DNA of 64,000 nucleotides, taken from NCBI RefSeq assembly GCF_019186805.1, contig NZ_CP066783.1:1873501-1937500 (forward strand), given 5' to 3'. A program made the position numbers and the translations under genes. Positions 16,095 to 29,086 of this stretch are shown one piece after another. Numbering within the stretch: position 1 is the first letter of the stretch; each line of letters begins with the position of its first letter. Under the pieces are notes generated by a model that made no database searches, was not told the origin of the DNA, and was given only the letters and a program-made list of their open reading frames with translations. The DNA comes from Comamonas fluminis. GTDB taxonomy: Bacteria > Pseudomonadota > Gammaproteobacteria > Burkholderiales > Burkholderiaceae_C.

Positions 16095-18725
16095 TCAGTG
16101 GCTGGCAGACAGCGCCTTGAGTAGCTCTGTCTCGATGCGCAACTGGCTGGGGTTGTCCTGCAGTTCGGCCCCTTCGATCAAAAACGTGTCTTCCACACGC
16201 TCGCCCAGGGTGCTGATCTTGGCCAGATGCACGCTGATATGGTGCTGGGCCAGGATGCGGGCAATGGTGTAGAGCAGGCCGGCGCGGTCTGAGGCCGAGA
16301 TGGACAGCAGCCAGTGCTGGGCTTTTTCATCGGGGCGCAGCAGCACACGCGGCGCAAAAGGAAAACTTTTGACCCGGCGCGAGAGGCGGCGCTGGGAGGG
16401 AGCGGGCAAGGGGCCGCCTTCGGTCAGTGTCAGTGCCAGATCGTTTTCCACCATGTGCATGAGTTCGCGGTATTGCTCTTGCATGGTGGGGGCGACGACC
16501 TGGAAGGTGTCGAGCGCATAGCCGTTGTGGGCGGTGTGCACGCGGGCGTCCAGAATCGAGAAACCGGCACGGTCGAAATAGCCGCAGATGCGGGCAAACA
16601 GATCGGCCTGATCGGGGGCATAGACCAGTACCTGCAGGCCTTCGCCTGCCAGTGAGCGACGGGCACGCACCACGGGCTTGCCTGCGCCCACATGGCGCGA
16701 GATGTGGCGGGTGTGCCAGGCAATGTCGGCAGCCTCATGGCGCATGAAGTAGCTCACATCCAGCGTATCCCACAGCTTTTTGTGCGATTCAAAAGGCTGG
16801 GCTGACAGGGCCAGCTGAATCAGGGCCTCGCGCTTGCGAGCCTCAATTTCGGCGGCGGCATCAGGGGCGCGGCCGCCCAGCACGCGCAGCGTCAGGCGGT
16901 AGGTGTCTTCCAGCAGCTTGCCTTTCCAGGCGCTCCAGACCTTGGGGCTGGTGCCGCGAATATCTGCCACCGTGAGCAGGTAAAGAGCCGTCAGATAGCG
17001 TTCATTGCCCACACGCTGCGCAAAAGCGCGGATCACATCAGGATCAGACAAATCCTGCTTTTGCGCCACCTGGCTCATGGTCAGGTGCTCGCGCACCAGG
17101 AACTCGACCAGATCTGCATCGGCCTTGTCGATCTGGTGGGCACGGCAAAAGCGTTTGACTTCGACTGCGCCAATGATGGAGTGGTCACCCCCGCGGCCTT
17201 TGCCAATATCGTGGAAGAGGGCGGCAAGGTAGAGCAGCCAGGGCTTGTCCCAGCCGCCCGCCAGCTGAGAGCAGAACGGGTATTCATGCGCATGCTCGGC
17301 CATGAAAAAGCGCCGTACATTACGCAGCACCATCAGAATGTGCTGATCGACCGTGTAAACGTGGAACAGGTCATGCTGCATTTGCCCCACGATGCGGCGA
17401 AATGGCCAGAGATAGCGGCCCAGCACCGAGGTCTGGTTCATCAGCCGCATGGCGTGGGTGATGCCGCGTGGCTGCTTGAGAATTTTCAGAAACGTCTCGC
17501 GGTTGACCGGGTCGCGCCGAAAAGCACTGTCCATCAGGTCGCGACTGGCGTAGATGGCACGCAGCGTGCGGGTGGAAAGCCCCGTCAGTCCCTCATGGCG
17601 CTCGTACATGAGGAAGGTTTCCAGAATCGCGTGCGGGTCTTTTTCGTACAGGTCGTCGCTGGCCACCTCAATGGTGCCGGCTTTCTCGAAGAAGCGCTCG
17701 GTCAGCGGAATCAAGGTGTAGGAGCTGGGGTTCAGGCGCTCCTCAATGCTCATGCGCACAATCTGGCAAAGCTGGGTGACGGCCTTGGCTGCCCAGTAAT
17801 AGTGGCGCATCAGCGTTTCGCCCGCACGCATGGCCAGCTTGCGGCCTTCGGGGGTGGTGGAGCGGTAGCCAAATGCCTCGGCCACGGCGGTCTGCAGGTC
17901 AAACACCAGCCGGTCTTCGTGGCGGCCAGCAACGGCATGCAGGCGCGCACGAATCAGGCTTAGCAAGGCTTCGTTGGATTCCAGCTGCTGCTCCTCCAGG
18001 TCCGTGATGAGGCCATTGGCCCGCAGTTCACGCCAGCTGTTGCCAAAGCCTGCTGCCTTTGAAAGCCACAGCATGGTGTGCAGATCACGCAGGCCGCCGG
18101 GGGACTCCTTGCAGTTCGGCTCCAGCGCATAGGGCGTGAAGTCGTACTTTGCGTGGCGCTGGCGCAGCTCCAGCACTTTGCCTTCTACAAATGCCTTGGG
18201 GTCCAACTGGGTGCGAAACTGGGTTTCAAAATCAGCAAACAAGGGCTGGCTGCCTGTAATAAGGCGTGACTCCAGCATGGAGGTCTGAACCGTCAGGTCC
18301 TGCGCGGCTTCCTGCAGGCATTCGGCAATGCTGCGAACGCTGGAGCCAATTTCCAGACCCGCATCCCAGCAGCTGCTGATGAATTGCTCCACGCTGCGGG
18401 CCGTGCTTTCATCGGGTTGCGCACCAGTTTGGGGCAGTAGCACCAGCACATCAATATCGGAATGCGGAAAGAGCTGACCACGCCCGTAGCCCCCCACGGC
18501 CAGCAGGGCGGTGCTTTCAGGCATTTGTGCCCGTTGCCACAGGGTGCGCAGCAGCGAGTCGGCCAGTTCACTGAAGTGGTGCAGCACGCCGCGAATACTG
18601 CGTCTGCCCAGCGCCGGGTTTTTCAACAGCGCGATCTGCTTGCTTTTGGCTTCGCGATAGTCGTCACGCAAGCGGTGCAGAGCTTCGGTATCAATAGCGG
18701 CAGGGGTGGGGGCAGAGGTAGTCAT
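16095..18725 (-). CDS. glnD: Bifunctional uridylyltransferase/uridylyl-removing enzyme GlnD
   Basis: The nitrogen sensor that uridylylates and de-uridylylates PII proteins according to glutamine. Domains in order: nucleotidyltransferase (VGGYGRGQLFPHSDIDVLVL with the catalytic Asp pair), GlnD-specific helical region (CKESPGGLRDLHTMLWL), HD hydrolase domain (ALFHDIGKGRGGDHSIIGA) and two C-terminal ACT domains (LQVLVYAPDQADLFARICGY and WLLSISASDRAGLLYTIARI). I use the ATG at 18725 (MTTSAPTPAAID, 876 residues); a TTG at 18749 is possible. It lies behind map on the same strand, with a terminator between them. Confidence 0.96.
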   Translation of the reverse strand: MTTSAPTPAAIDTEALHRLRDDYREAKSKQIALLKNPALGRRSIRGVLHHFSELADSLLRTLWQRAQMPESTALLAVGGYGRGQLFPHSDIDVLVLLPQTGAQPDESTARSVEQFISSCWDAGLEIGSSVRSIAECLQEAAQDLTVQTSMLESRLITGSQPLFADFETQFRTQLDPKAFVEGKVLELRQRHAKYDFTPYALEPNCKESPGGLRDLHTMLWLSKAAGFGNSWRELRANGLITDLEEQQLESNEALLSLIRARLHAVAGRHEDRLVFDLQTAVAEAFGYRSTTPEGRKLAMRAGETLMRHYYWAAKAVTQLCQIVRMSIEERLNPSSYTLIPLTERFFEKAGTIEVASDDLYEKDPHAILETFLMYERHEGLTGLSTRTLRAIYASRDLMDSAFRRDPVNRETFLKILKQPRGITHAMRLMNQTSVLGRYLWPFRRIVGQMQHDLFHVYTVDQHILMVLRNVRRFFMAEHAHEYPFCSQLAGGWDKPWLLYLAALFHDIGKGRGGDHSIIGAVEVKRFCRAHQIDKADADLVEFLVREHLTMSQVAQKQDLSDPDVIRAFAQRVGNERYLTALYLLTVADIRGTSPKVWSAWKGKLLEDTYRLTLRVLGGRAPDAAAEIEARKREALIQLALSAQPFESHKKLWDTLDVSYFMRHEAADIAWHTRHISRHVGAGKPVVRARRSLAGEGLQVLVYAPDQADLFARICGYFDRAGFSILDARVHTAHNGYALDTFQVVAPTMQEQYRELMHMVENDLALTLTEGGPLPAPSQRRLSRRVKSFPFAPRVLLRPDEKAQHWLLSISASDRAGLLYTIARILAQHHISVHLAKISTLGERVEDTFLIEGAELQDNPSQLRIETELLKALSASH

Positions 18726-18852
18726 GCGCAGCAAGAAGTCGAGGTTCAACAGGGCAAGTGCAGGGCCAGACCTTACCTCAAGCCCATAGGCCGAAGGATT
18801 GTGTTGTCAAAAAAGGTGAGCGTCCCGCGCTTGCTGGATAAGCGCATCAAGC

Positions 18853-18892
18853 AAAAAATATGCCGCATCCGGTGCAAGACCGTTGCGGCATA
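18853..18892 (-). terminator. Rho-independent terminator after map
   Basis: On the minus strand, a 9-bp stem TATGCCGCA / TGCGGCATA followed by TTTTTT (A-run at 18853-18858 on plus). It lies between map and glnD, so glnD probably has its own promoter or depends on read-through. Confidence 0.75.
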
Positions 18893-18916
18893 GGTGGTGA
18901 TGACCTCAGCGGGGTA

Positions 18917-19729
18917 TCAGGTACGAATGGCCTGGATGAAGTCGGGCGGTGTGGGCGAACCTTCAGACCATGTCAGCACGTCATAGCCGGTCTTGGTGAC
19001 GGCCAGCATCAGCTCCCACTGGGCGGTCAGGCTGTGGTCCTTGGTGATGACGGTCCAGCCATCGGGCATGGCCTTGATGTCACGCTTGCCCAGGTTGAGC
19101 ATGGGCTCGATGGTGAAGACCATGCCTTCTTCCAGCACCACGCCTTCGCCGGGTTTGCCATAGTGCAGCACCTGGGGCTCGTCGTGAAACACCTTGCCAA
19201 TGCCGTGACCGCAGTATTCGCGCACCACCGACAGGTTGTGGCTCTCGGCATAGGTCTGGATGGCGTGGCCGATATCGCCCAGCGTAGCGCCGGGCTTGAC
19301 CTGTGCGATGCCCTTCCACATAGCTTCAAAGGTGAGCTTGGACAGGCGCTTGCCCGCCACAGTGCCTTCACCAATGATGAACATGCGGCTGTTGTCGCCA
19401 AACCAGCCGTCTTCAGTGATGACGGTCACGTCCACATTGACGATATCGCCCTTCTTGAGCGGCTTGTCATTGGGAATGCCGTGGCACACCACATGGTTGA
19501 CCGAGGTGCAGACATAGGCCGGGTAGGGCGTCATGCCCGGTGGCTGATAGCCCAGGCAGGCGGTCTTGGTGCCTTGCTCGGCCATGCGCTGGGCGCACAG
19601 ATCGTCGATCTGCTGGGTGGTGATGCCCGGCTTGATATGGGGGGTGATGTAGTCCAGCACATCCGAAGCAAAGCGGCCAGCAATGCGCATGCGCTCAATG
19701 TCTTCGGGGGTCTTCAGTGTGATGCTCAT
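18917..19729 (-). CDS. map: Methionine aminopeptidase, type I
   Basis: A 270-residue enzyme removing the initiator methionine. The metal ligands lie in the usual places: D in NVDVTVITEDGWFGDNSRMF (two Asp), H in REYCGHGIGKVFHDEP, and E in MVFTIEPML. The substrate-pocket stretch VCTSVNHVVCHGIPND is present. Start at ATG 19729 (MSITLKTPEDIERMRIAGR); the frame is open 25 codons further upstream. It is divergent from purL. Confidence 0.97.
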   Translation of the reverse strand: MSITLKTPEDIERMRIAGRFASDVLDYITPHIKPGITTQQIDDLCAQRMAEQGTKTACLGYQPPGMTPYPAYVCTSVNHVVCHGIPNDKPLKKGDIVNVDVTVITEDGWFGDNSRMFIIGEGTVAGKRLSKLTFEAMWKGIAQVKPGATLGDIGHAIQTYAESHNLSVVREYCGHGIGKVFHDEPQVLHYGKPGEGVVLEEGMVFTIEPMLNLGKRDIKAMPDGWTVITKDHSLTAQWELMLAVTKTGYDVLTWSEGSPTPPDFIQAIRT

Positions 19730-19905
19730 GGGCTCAATTATCCCATTGCGGCTTTGAACTTGCAGGGCTTGTGGATGTGAAGTCCAAGCGTTAGCGCTAG
19801 GCACGGTAAAATCCGAGGCTCACCGATTCAGCGCCTTGGCCGGGTTCTTGCAAAAGAGCCGGGCCATGGCGCTTTTCACCAGCCTTCACATAAACAGGCC
19901 GCCTC

Positions 19906-23916
<4,011 letters not shown>

Positions 23917-23950
23917 ATTGGCTGGGTTGATACCTTGCACGCTTGAATAG

Positions 23951-23988
23951 AAAAGCCCCGCAGTGTGAAAGCTGCGGGGCTTTTTTTT
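23951..23988 (+). terminator. Rho-independent terminator after purL
   Basis: GC-rich stem AAAAGCCCCGCAG / CTGCGGGGCTTTT with an 8-base loop and a run of eight T's. Confidence 0.92.
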
Positions 23989-24054
23989 GTGTGCTGCGGA
24001 CTGAGATTTGTTGCTGGTCTGTCTCAGGCCAGTCTCAGGCCTGTATCGGCATTT

Positions 24055-24960
24055 TCAGGCGCTTGTAGCTGCGCTGTCTGTCTGGGCTTGCAGATACTGC
24101 AGCAGACTGTTGTTCAGCGCATTTGCAAAGTCCGGGTTGTTCACGATGCGCACATGAGGAATCCAGTAGCGCAGCGTGGGCAGCAATTGCTCGGCATGGC
24201 TGACCTGGGTGCTAACTTCAAGATAGTTGCTGTGTTCTCTGAGAATGGCTTGCTGAGGCACCTGCTGGCGGCGCTTGAAATACTCCATGGCCAGCCCGGA
24301 AACATGCAGGGTGACGCTGGTTTTCAGGCCGAACCAGATGCCGTCGCTGCTTTCTATCTCCTGCGTGAAGTCATTGCGCGGCTCGAAAAACTCCTCGGTT
24401 TTCAGCACATGGCTGCATTGCGATAGTGCAAAAGCCTTGAGCTTGCCGTTTTCCGCTGCAGCCAGATACCAGATTCCCTGCTGGTTGATGAGCTTGTAAG
24501 GCGCGAGGGTTCTGGCTTTGCTGCGGTGGCGCAAATGGCAGATATGGCGTTTGCGCACCGCCTCTTCCAGTGTGTCGAAGTCCTGGCGGTTGATGCCTTC
24601 CATTTCCGAGAAGGGGCCGCGAAACAGATAGCTTGGTTCGTCGCCCGGTGTTTCGGCCCACTGAGTCAGTCGCCGTAGCGTGTTGCCCGGCAATTGCTCC
24701 TGAATATCCAGCAGTGCCATCACGGCTTCGAGCTGTTTGAGTTGCAGGCGAGGCTGCAGATGCGGTCTGAGCTGATATCGCCCTTCAGGTGTGCTGTGCA
24801 CCCATTCTTCGAGGCGTTCCAGGTCGCGGAAGATGGTCCGTTCGCTGACGTTGAATTCCTGTGCAAGGGTCGCAGCTTGCTGCAACTGTTCGCCTGCATA
24901 AAGGCGGTGAATGAGTTCTGTCAGGCGCCTGGCTAATTTTGTGGTGTTTTCAGATGTCAT
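24055..24960 (-). CDS. WYL-domain transcriptional regulator
   Basis: A 301-residue regulator. An N-terminal DeoR-type winged helix (LAQEFNVSERTIFRDLERLE) is followed by a WYL ligand-binding domain (APYKLINQQGIWYLAAAENG) and a WCX-like C-terminal extension. I use the ATG at 24960 (MTSENTTKLARRL); an ATG at 25029 lacks a ribosome-binding site. WYL proteins often control defence or stress loci in response to a nucleic acid or nucleotide ligand. It is divergent from two small unknown genes and next to the SWIM-MoxR-VWA module, which it might regulate (inference). Confidence 0.88.
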   Translation of the reverse strand: MTSENTTKLARRLTELIHRLYAGEQLQQAATLAQEFNVSERTIFRDLERLEEWVHSTPEGRYQLRPHLQPRLQLKQLEAVMALLDIQEQLPGNTLRRLTQWAETPGDEPSYLFRGPFSEMEGINRQDFDTLEEAVRKRHICHLRHRSKARTLAPYKLINQQGIWYLAAAENGKLKAFALSQCSHVLKTEEFFEPRNDFTQEIESSDGIWFGLKTSVTLHVSGLAMEYFKRRQQVPQQAILREHSNYLEVSTQVSHAEQLLPTLRYWIPHVRIVNNPDFANALNNSLLQYLQAQTDSAATSA

Positions 24961-25132
24961 GCTGCTTAAAAATGATTTCTTTTTGTGAGTATAGAGGGGC
25001 TCTCTGACAGCGGATGTCAGTGGAAGCATTTTTTAAGTATTTTGTGAATTTATTGATTGGATGATTCTTTGCTGACTTCACCTGTCATTCGATATTTCTA
25101 AGCTTCAGGCATATTGATTACAGAGGGTGCGG

Positions 25133-25435
25133 ATGGCAGACATATTTTCTCAATACAGAAATGATGAAGATGCTTATGTGATTTATTCAGAAGTCATTGA
25201 GCTCAAAGGTGTACCAGTGCTTGCGCAGCGGTGGTGCTGCAATGGGGTGCTGGGCGAGAGTCTGGTTCTGAGTGCTTATGCGTTGAAACACTGGTCTCTC
25301 GGCCAGGTGCAGCAGCTTGTTGCCTCTCATGAGCATGTGCGGGACTTGCAGTCGCTGAGTATTTCATTCATGGGCGACTATGTAGTCGTGGACTTCAGTC
25401 AGAAAAACCTGGCACAAAAGCAGCCCTGTCGGTAG
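25133..25435 (+). CDS. Hypothetical protein next to the WYL regulator
   Basis: A protein of 100 residues (MADIFSQYRNDEDAYVIYSE...). GAGGG sits 6 bases before the ATG at 25133; a GTG 6 bases earlier is the alternative. It is mostly acidic-neutral, with a predicted mixed alpha/beta pattern and no signal or membrane segment. Two cysteines lie together in RWCCNGVLGES. I do not recognise a family. It is transcribed divergently from the WYL gene. Confidence 0.6.
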   Translation: MADIFSQYRNDEDAYVIYSEVIELKGVPVLAQRWCCNGVLGESLVLSAYALKHWSLGQVQQLVASHEHVRDLQSLSISFMGDYVVVDFSQKNLAQKQPCR

Positions 25436-25493
25436 CTTCTGTCACGCCCTGTCAGTGACGCTGGCTAAGATAGGGTGTATCAAGGAGGACGTA

Positions 25494-25736
25494 ATGAAAA
25501 TCAAGGAATATTTGAGTTTGTTTGATGGCGGTATTTGTAAAGTCAAGGTGAAATTTAAAAATAATGCAGGCCAGGTTGCTGAAATGGCAATGGCTCCTGA
25601 GGAATTAATCAAAATTGTCAAGCCGAATGGCGAAGGCTTTGAAGATGAAATGAATTTTGATGAATGGAAATTCAAAGTAGAAAAATATGAAATATTTCCG
25701 CGAAAGAATTTATTGATTATTCATGCATATCAATAA
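25494..25736 (+). CDS. Small AT-rich hypothetical protein
   Basis: 80 residues starting MKIKEYLSLFDGGICKVKVK, with a strong AAGGAGGA site before the ATG at 25494. It is lysine- and glutamate-rich, has no cysteine pair beyond one Cys, and no membrane segment. Its base and codon use (many AAA, ATT, GAA) is far more AT-rich than that of its neighbours, which suggests recent acquisition. Family not recognised. Confidence 0.62.
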   Translation: MKIKEYLSLFDGGICKVKVKFKNNAGQVAEMAMAPEELIKIVKPNGEGFEDEMNFDEWKFKVEKYEIFPRKNLLIIHAYQ

Positions 25737-25872
25737 TAAAGATGGTGCAGGCGATTTTTTAATTTTGTTTCATTTGAACCCCGGGCGCAGATGGTAGGCT
25801 GATGCTTGGCAAGGTGCAGATCCTGTACCTGTGCGTGCGCTTAGCAGTTTTGGCTTGAGTCGCTTGATGGAC

Positions 25873-25892
25873 AAGCGCAAGCAGCTATCAAA
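25873..25892 (+). repeat. Copy of a dispersed 20-bp motif (ahead of the SWIM gene)
   Basis: AAGCGCAAGCAGCTATCAAA in the leader of the SWIM-protein gene, 37 bases before its start. It is like the copies inside purL, the DUF5682 gene and the carboxyltransferase gene. Confidence 0.4.
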
Positions 25893-25928
25893 TTAAAAGC
25901 AGCAACTTGACCGAAGAGGGGAGCATCG

Positions 25929-27341
25929 GTGTCGCGTGTACTAGCTACAGAAGCAGAGGTGTTGGCGCTATCGCCCGACGCGGCTTCGTCCAAAGCCGCC
26001 AAAGGGCTGCAATCCATCAGCAAGTGGCCGACCACGGGGGGTAACGATGCGGCGGTCTGGGGCGAATGCCAGGGCAGCGGCTCCAAGCCCTACCAAACGC
26101 AGGTCGATCTCAGTGGACCCGCCTTCAAATGCTCCTGCCCCAGCCGCAAATTCCCCTGCAAGCACGGCCTGGCGCTGATGCTGCTGCGCGCAGCGGGCCA
26201 GGTGGCAGATGGCGGTGAGCAGCCCGAATGGGTCAACGCCTGGCTGGGTGGCCGCGCAGAGAAGGCCGAGAAAAAAGAGGCCAAGGCAGCAGCCATAGCT
26301 GCGGCCCCCCCACCAGACCCTGAAGTGCTGGCCAAGCAGCAAGCCAAGCGCGACGACAAGCGCTGGGATAAGGTGGCTGCGGGCATGCAAGAGCTGTCGC
26401 TGTGGATGCAGGACATGGTGCGCACGGGCCTGGCCAACCAGTCTGGCGACGCCAAGGCGCGCCAGCACTGGCACACCATGGCCGCACGTATGGTGGACGC
26501 GCAGGCCACAGGCATGGCCGCCCGCATCAAGGAAGCCTGGGAGCTGGTGGACAGCCACCCGCAGTGGGCGCGTGATTTGCTGGTGCAGCTGGGCCACTGG
26601 CAGCTGCTGGTGGATGCGGTAGAGCGCCGCGAATCTTTGCCCGTCGATGTCAAAGCCGATGTGATGGCAGCGCTGGGCTGGCCGCTGGATAAGGCAGAAG
26701 TGCAAGCGCAGGGCGAGGCTCTGAGCGACCAATGGCGCGTGGCCGGCATACGCTTGATAGAGCGCGAAGGCCGCTTGCTGGAGCGCCATGTCTGGCTGCA
26801 AGGCCTGCAAAGTGGGCGCATGGCGCTGTTGCTGGACTACGCCCAGGGCGGGCGCGGTTTTGAATCGGCTTGGGTGCAAGGCGCCAGCTACAGTGGCCGC
26901 CTGCATTTCTACCCCGGCCGCGCCGCATCGCGTGCGCTGGCCGGTGGCGATATGCAATTGCTAGATAGCGATGCAGTGCTGAACACCGATGTGCTGGGCG
27001 ATGTCCTGCAACAACTGAGCCAGCGCATTGCCGCCAACCCGCTGCAGCCCACGCAGCCGCTGTGGTGTGCCAATGCAGGGCTGAATTTTGTCGATGGACA
27101 GTGGTATGCCGCATGGCCGAAAACCGCCGATATGGTCACCAACATGGCGCCAGTGCCTGTGGTGATTCAAGACGCCGAAGCGTGGCGCCTGCTGGCGCTG
27201 ACGGGCGGCGCACCCGTGGCCTTGTTTGGCGAATGGGAGGCTGGCCCGCAGATTGGCCGCTGGCGCTTGCTGAGCGCCTGGCAAGCCACAGAGCAGGGCG
27301 GTGCCTTGTCCTGCATCTGGCAAAACCGGGGAGAGGTGTGA
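25929..27341 (+). CDS. SWIM zinc finger protein, first gene of a MoxR-VWA module
   Basis: A 470-residue protein starting at GTG 25929, with AGGGGAG upstream. The N-terminal SWIM finger CxCx6CxH is exact: C68, C70, C77 and H79 in FKCSCPSRKFPCKHGLALML. SWIM fingers bind nucleic acid or protein. An Ala/Lys-rich linker (AEKKEAKAAAIAAAPPPDPE) joins it to a long helical C-terminal region without a motif I know. Its stop overlaps the start of the next gene (TGATG). In many bacteria proteins of this kind sit beside DUF5691, MoxR, DUF5682 and VWA genes, as they do here. Biochemical role unknown. Confidence 0.88.
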   Translation: MSRVLATEAEVLALSPDAASSKAAKGLQSISKWPTTGGNDAAVWGECQGSGSKPYQTQVDLSGPAFKCSCPSRKFPCKHGLALMLLRAAGQVADGGEQPEWVNAWLGGRAEKAEKKEAKAAAIAAAPPPDPEVLAKQQAKRDDKRWDKVAAGMQELSLWMQDMVRTGLANQSGDAKARQHWHTMAARMVDAQATGMAARIKEAWELVDSHPQWARDLLVQLGHWQLLVDAVERRESLPVDVKADVMAALGWPLDKAEVQAQGEALSDQWRVAGIRLIEREGRLLERHVWLQGLQSGRMALLLDYAQGGRGFESAWVQGASYSGRLHFYPGRAASRALAGGDMQLLDSDAVLNTDVLGDVLQQLSQRIAANPLQPTQPLWCANAGLNFVDGQWYAAWPKTADMVTNMAPVPVVIQDAEAWRLLALTGGAPVALFGEWEAGPQIGRWRLLSAWQATEQGGALSCIWQNRGEV

Positions 27342-29059
27342 TGAGCCAAGCCAATTTATGGACTGCGCTGCAGCAGTCAGCCTTGGTGGGGGCAGAGCGA
27401 CTGGCCGTGCCTGTTATTTTGACTACGCCCGATGTGAGCACGCCCGCCAGCGTGCAGGCCGTGCAAATGGCGCTGCAGCAGCCTGCGGCATCCATCGCCG
27501 CGCAAGTTCTGCGGGCCAGTGCGGCGGCTGCGGTGTTAGAGCGCACAGGCTGGGTGCCGGGCAGCCAGATTCAGCTGAGCGCGCCGCTGACGGTGCCTGT
27601 CATTCCGGCGCCCGAATCACGCAGCGCGCCAGACGATGCGCAGTTGGAAAGCCTGGTTGAAGCCATCATCACCGAAGGCCCGCAAGACCAGCTGGCGCCT
27701 ACCTTTGCAGAGCTGAACAACGCTGGCCTGCGCCTGCCGCACGGCCTGCTGGTCAGTGCGCTCAACCAGGGCCGCCAATCGACGGAGCTGCGCGAATGGC
27801 TGCTGCCCGTGCTGGGCGAGCGCGGCCGCTGGCTGGCCACGCAAAACCCGCAGTGGGCTTATGCCGCAGGCGTGCAAGAGACGGCCAATGCCGAGCAAAT
27901 CTGGCAAGAAGGCTCTGTTGCCCAGCGCGTGAGCCTGCTGGAGGCAGAGCGCGAAACCGACCCCGCCACGGCCCGTGCGCGGCTGGAAGCCAGCCTGAAA
28001 GAATTGAACGCCAAAGAGCGTGCACCCATGGTGGCGGCGCTGCACGCGGGCCTGAGCATGGACGACGAGCCGCTGCTGGAGAAACTGCTGGCCGACCGCA
28101 GCAAGGAAGTGCGCGAAAACGCCGCCCAGCTGCTGACCCGCTTGCCCGCCAGCGCGCACAGCCTGCGCATTACGGCCTGGCTGCAAACCATGCTGAGCCG
28201 CGATGACAAGGGCGAATGGCAAATCGAGCCGCCCACCGAGGGCAACAAAGACTGGGAGCGCGATGGCATTGCGCTGCAACTGCCTGCCTATGTAAAGGGC
28301 GAGCGTGCCTGGTGGCTGCAGCAGCTGGTGGCGCTGGCGCCCATTGATTTCTGGCGCCAGGCGCTGGACAAAAGCCCCGAGCAATTGTGGGATTGGAGCC
28401 GCCGCAGCGACTGGAAATCTGCGCTGCGCCAGGGCTGGCTGAAGGCGCTGGATACCCAGCACGACCTGCGCTGGCTGCCGCTGCTGCAAAGCATGGAAAG
28501 CGATTCGCGTGCGCAGGCTCTGCTGCCGCCGCTGCTCGACCAACTGACGACGGAGCAGCGCGAAGCAATGTGGCTGGAGCGCCTGCAGCGCAAGCAGGGC
28601 CAGAGCGCACTGATCGATTCCGTCAACAGCATGGATGACAGCATGGGTGCGGTCGATGTGCTCTCGCCCGCCATCTCGCAGTGGATTGTGGATGCGCTCT
28701 ACACCGCCACACGCGGCAAACAGGCACAGGGTAATTGGCACAGCTGGCAGGCCGACCAGGCCGTGCTGGCCTGCGCCAAACGCCTGCATGCCAGCCTGCT
28801 GCCGCGCTTTGCCGACCTGTGGCGCACGCCTGTGCCTGGGAGCGATTTGCCAGCCGCTAGTGAAGAACCCAAAGAAGCTGTGCAAGGCCCGAACGCCGAG
28901 GCCAACGCCGAAGTCATTGCCAAGCTCAAAGCCGAGCAGGAAGCCCGCCGCGCGCGCGCCCGCTTGCGGCCCTGGGATGACGAGCGCGTGCTGCAGCAAC
29001 TCAACCGTATTGTCGATTTGCGCATGGCCCTCGCCGCCGTCGCATCCCCCTCCATCTAA
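27341..29059 (+). CDS. DUF5691-like protein of the MoxR-VWA module
   Basis: A protein of 572 residues starting at ATG 27341, overlapping the SWIM gene stop by one base. The block LREWLLPVLGERGRWLATQN followed by PQWAYA is the feature I associate with DUF5691. The remainder reads as a chain of short amphipathic helices, HEAT-like in pattern (EKLLADRSKEVRENAAQLLT), so it is probably an alpha-solenoid scaffold. No catalytic motif is seen. It lies 27 bases before the MoxR gene. The domain name is from memory; a profile search would settle it. Confidence 0.8.
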   Translation: MSQANLWTALQQSALVGAERLAVPVILTTPDVSTPASVQAVQMALQQPAASIAAQVLRASAAAAVLERTGWVPGSQIQLSAPLTVPVIPAPESRSAPDDAQLESLVEAIITEGPQDQLAPTFAELNNAGLRLPHGLLVSALNQGRQSTELREWLLPVLGERGRWLATQNPQWAYAAGVQETANAEQIWQEGSVAQRVSLLEAERETDPATARARLEASLKELNAKERAPMVAALHAGLSMDDEPLLEKLLADRSKEVRENAAQLLTRLPASAHSLRITAWLQTMLSRDDKGEWQIEPPTEGNKDWERDGIALQLPAYVKGERAWWLQQLVALAPIDFWRQALDKSPEQLWDWSRRSDWKSALRQGWLKALDTQHDLRWLPLLQSMESDSRAQALLPPLLDQLTTEQREAMWLERLQRKQGQSALIDSVNSMDDSMGAVDVLSPAISQWIVDALYTATRGKQAQGNWHSWQADQAVLACAKRLHASLLPRFADLWRTPVPGSDLPAASEEPKEAVQGPNAEANAEVIAKLKAEQEARRARARLRPWDDERVLQQLNRIVDLRMALAAVASPSI

Positions 29060-29086
29060 CGCCCATTTTTTACCGGAAGCCACACC

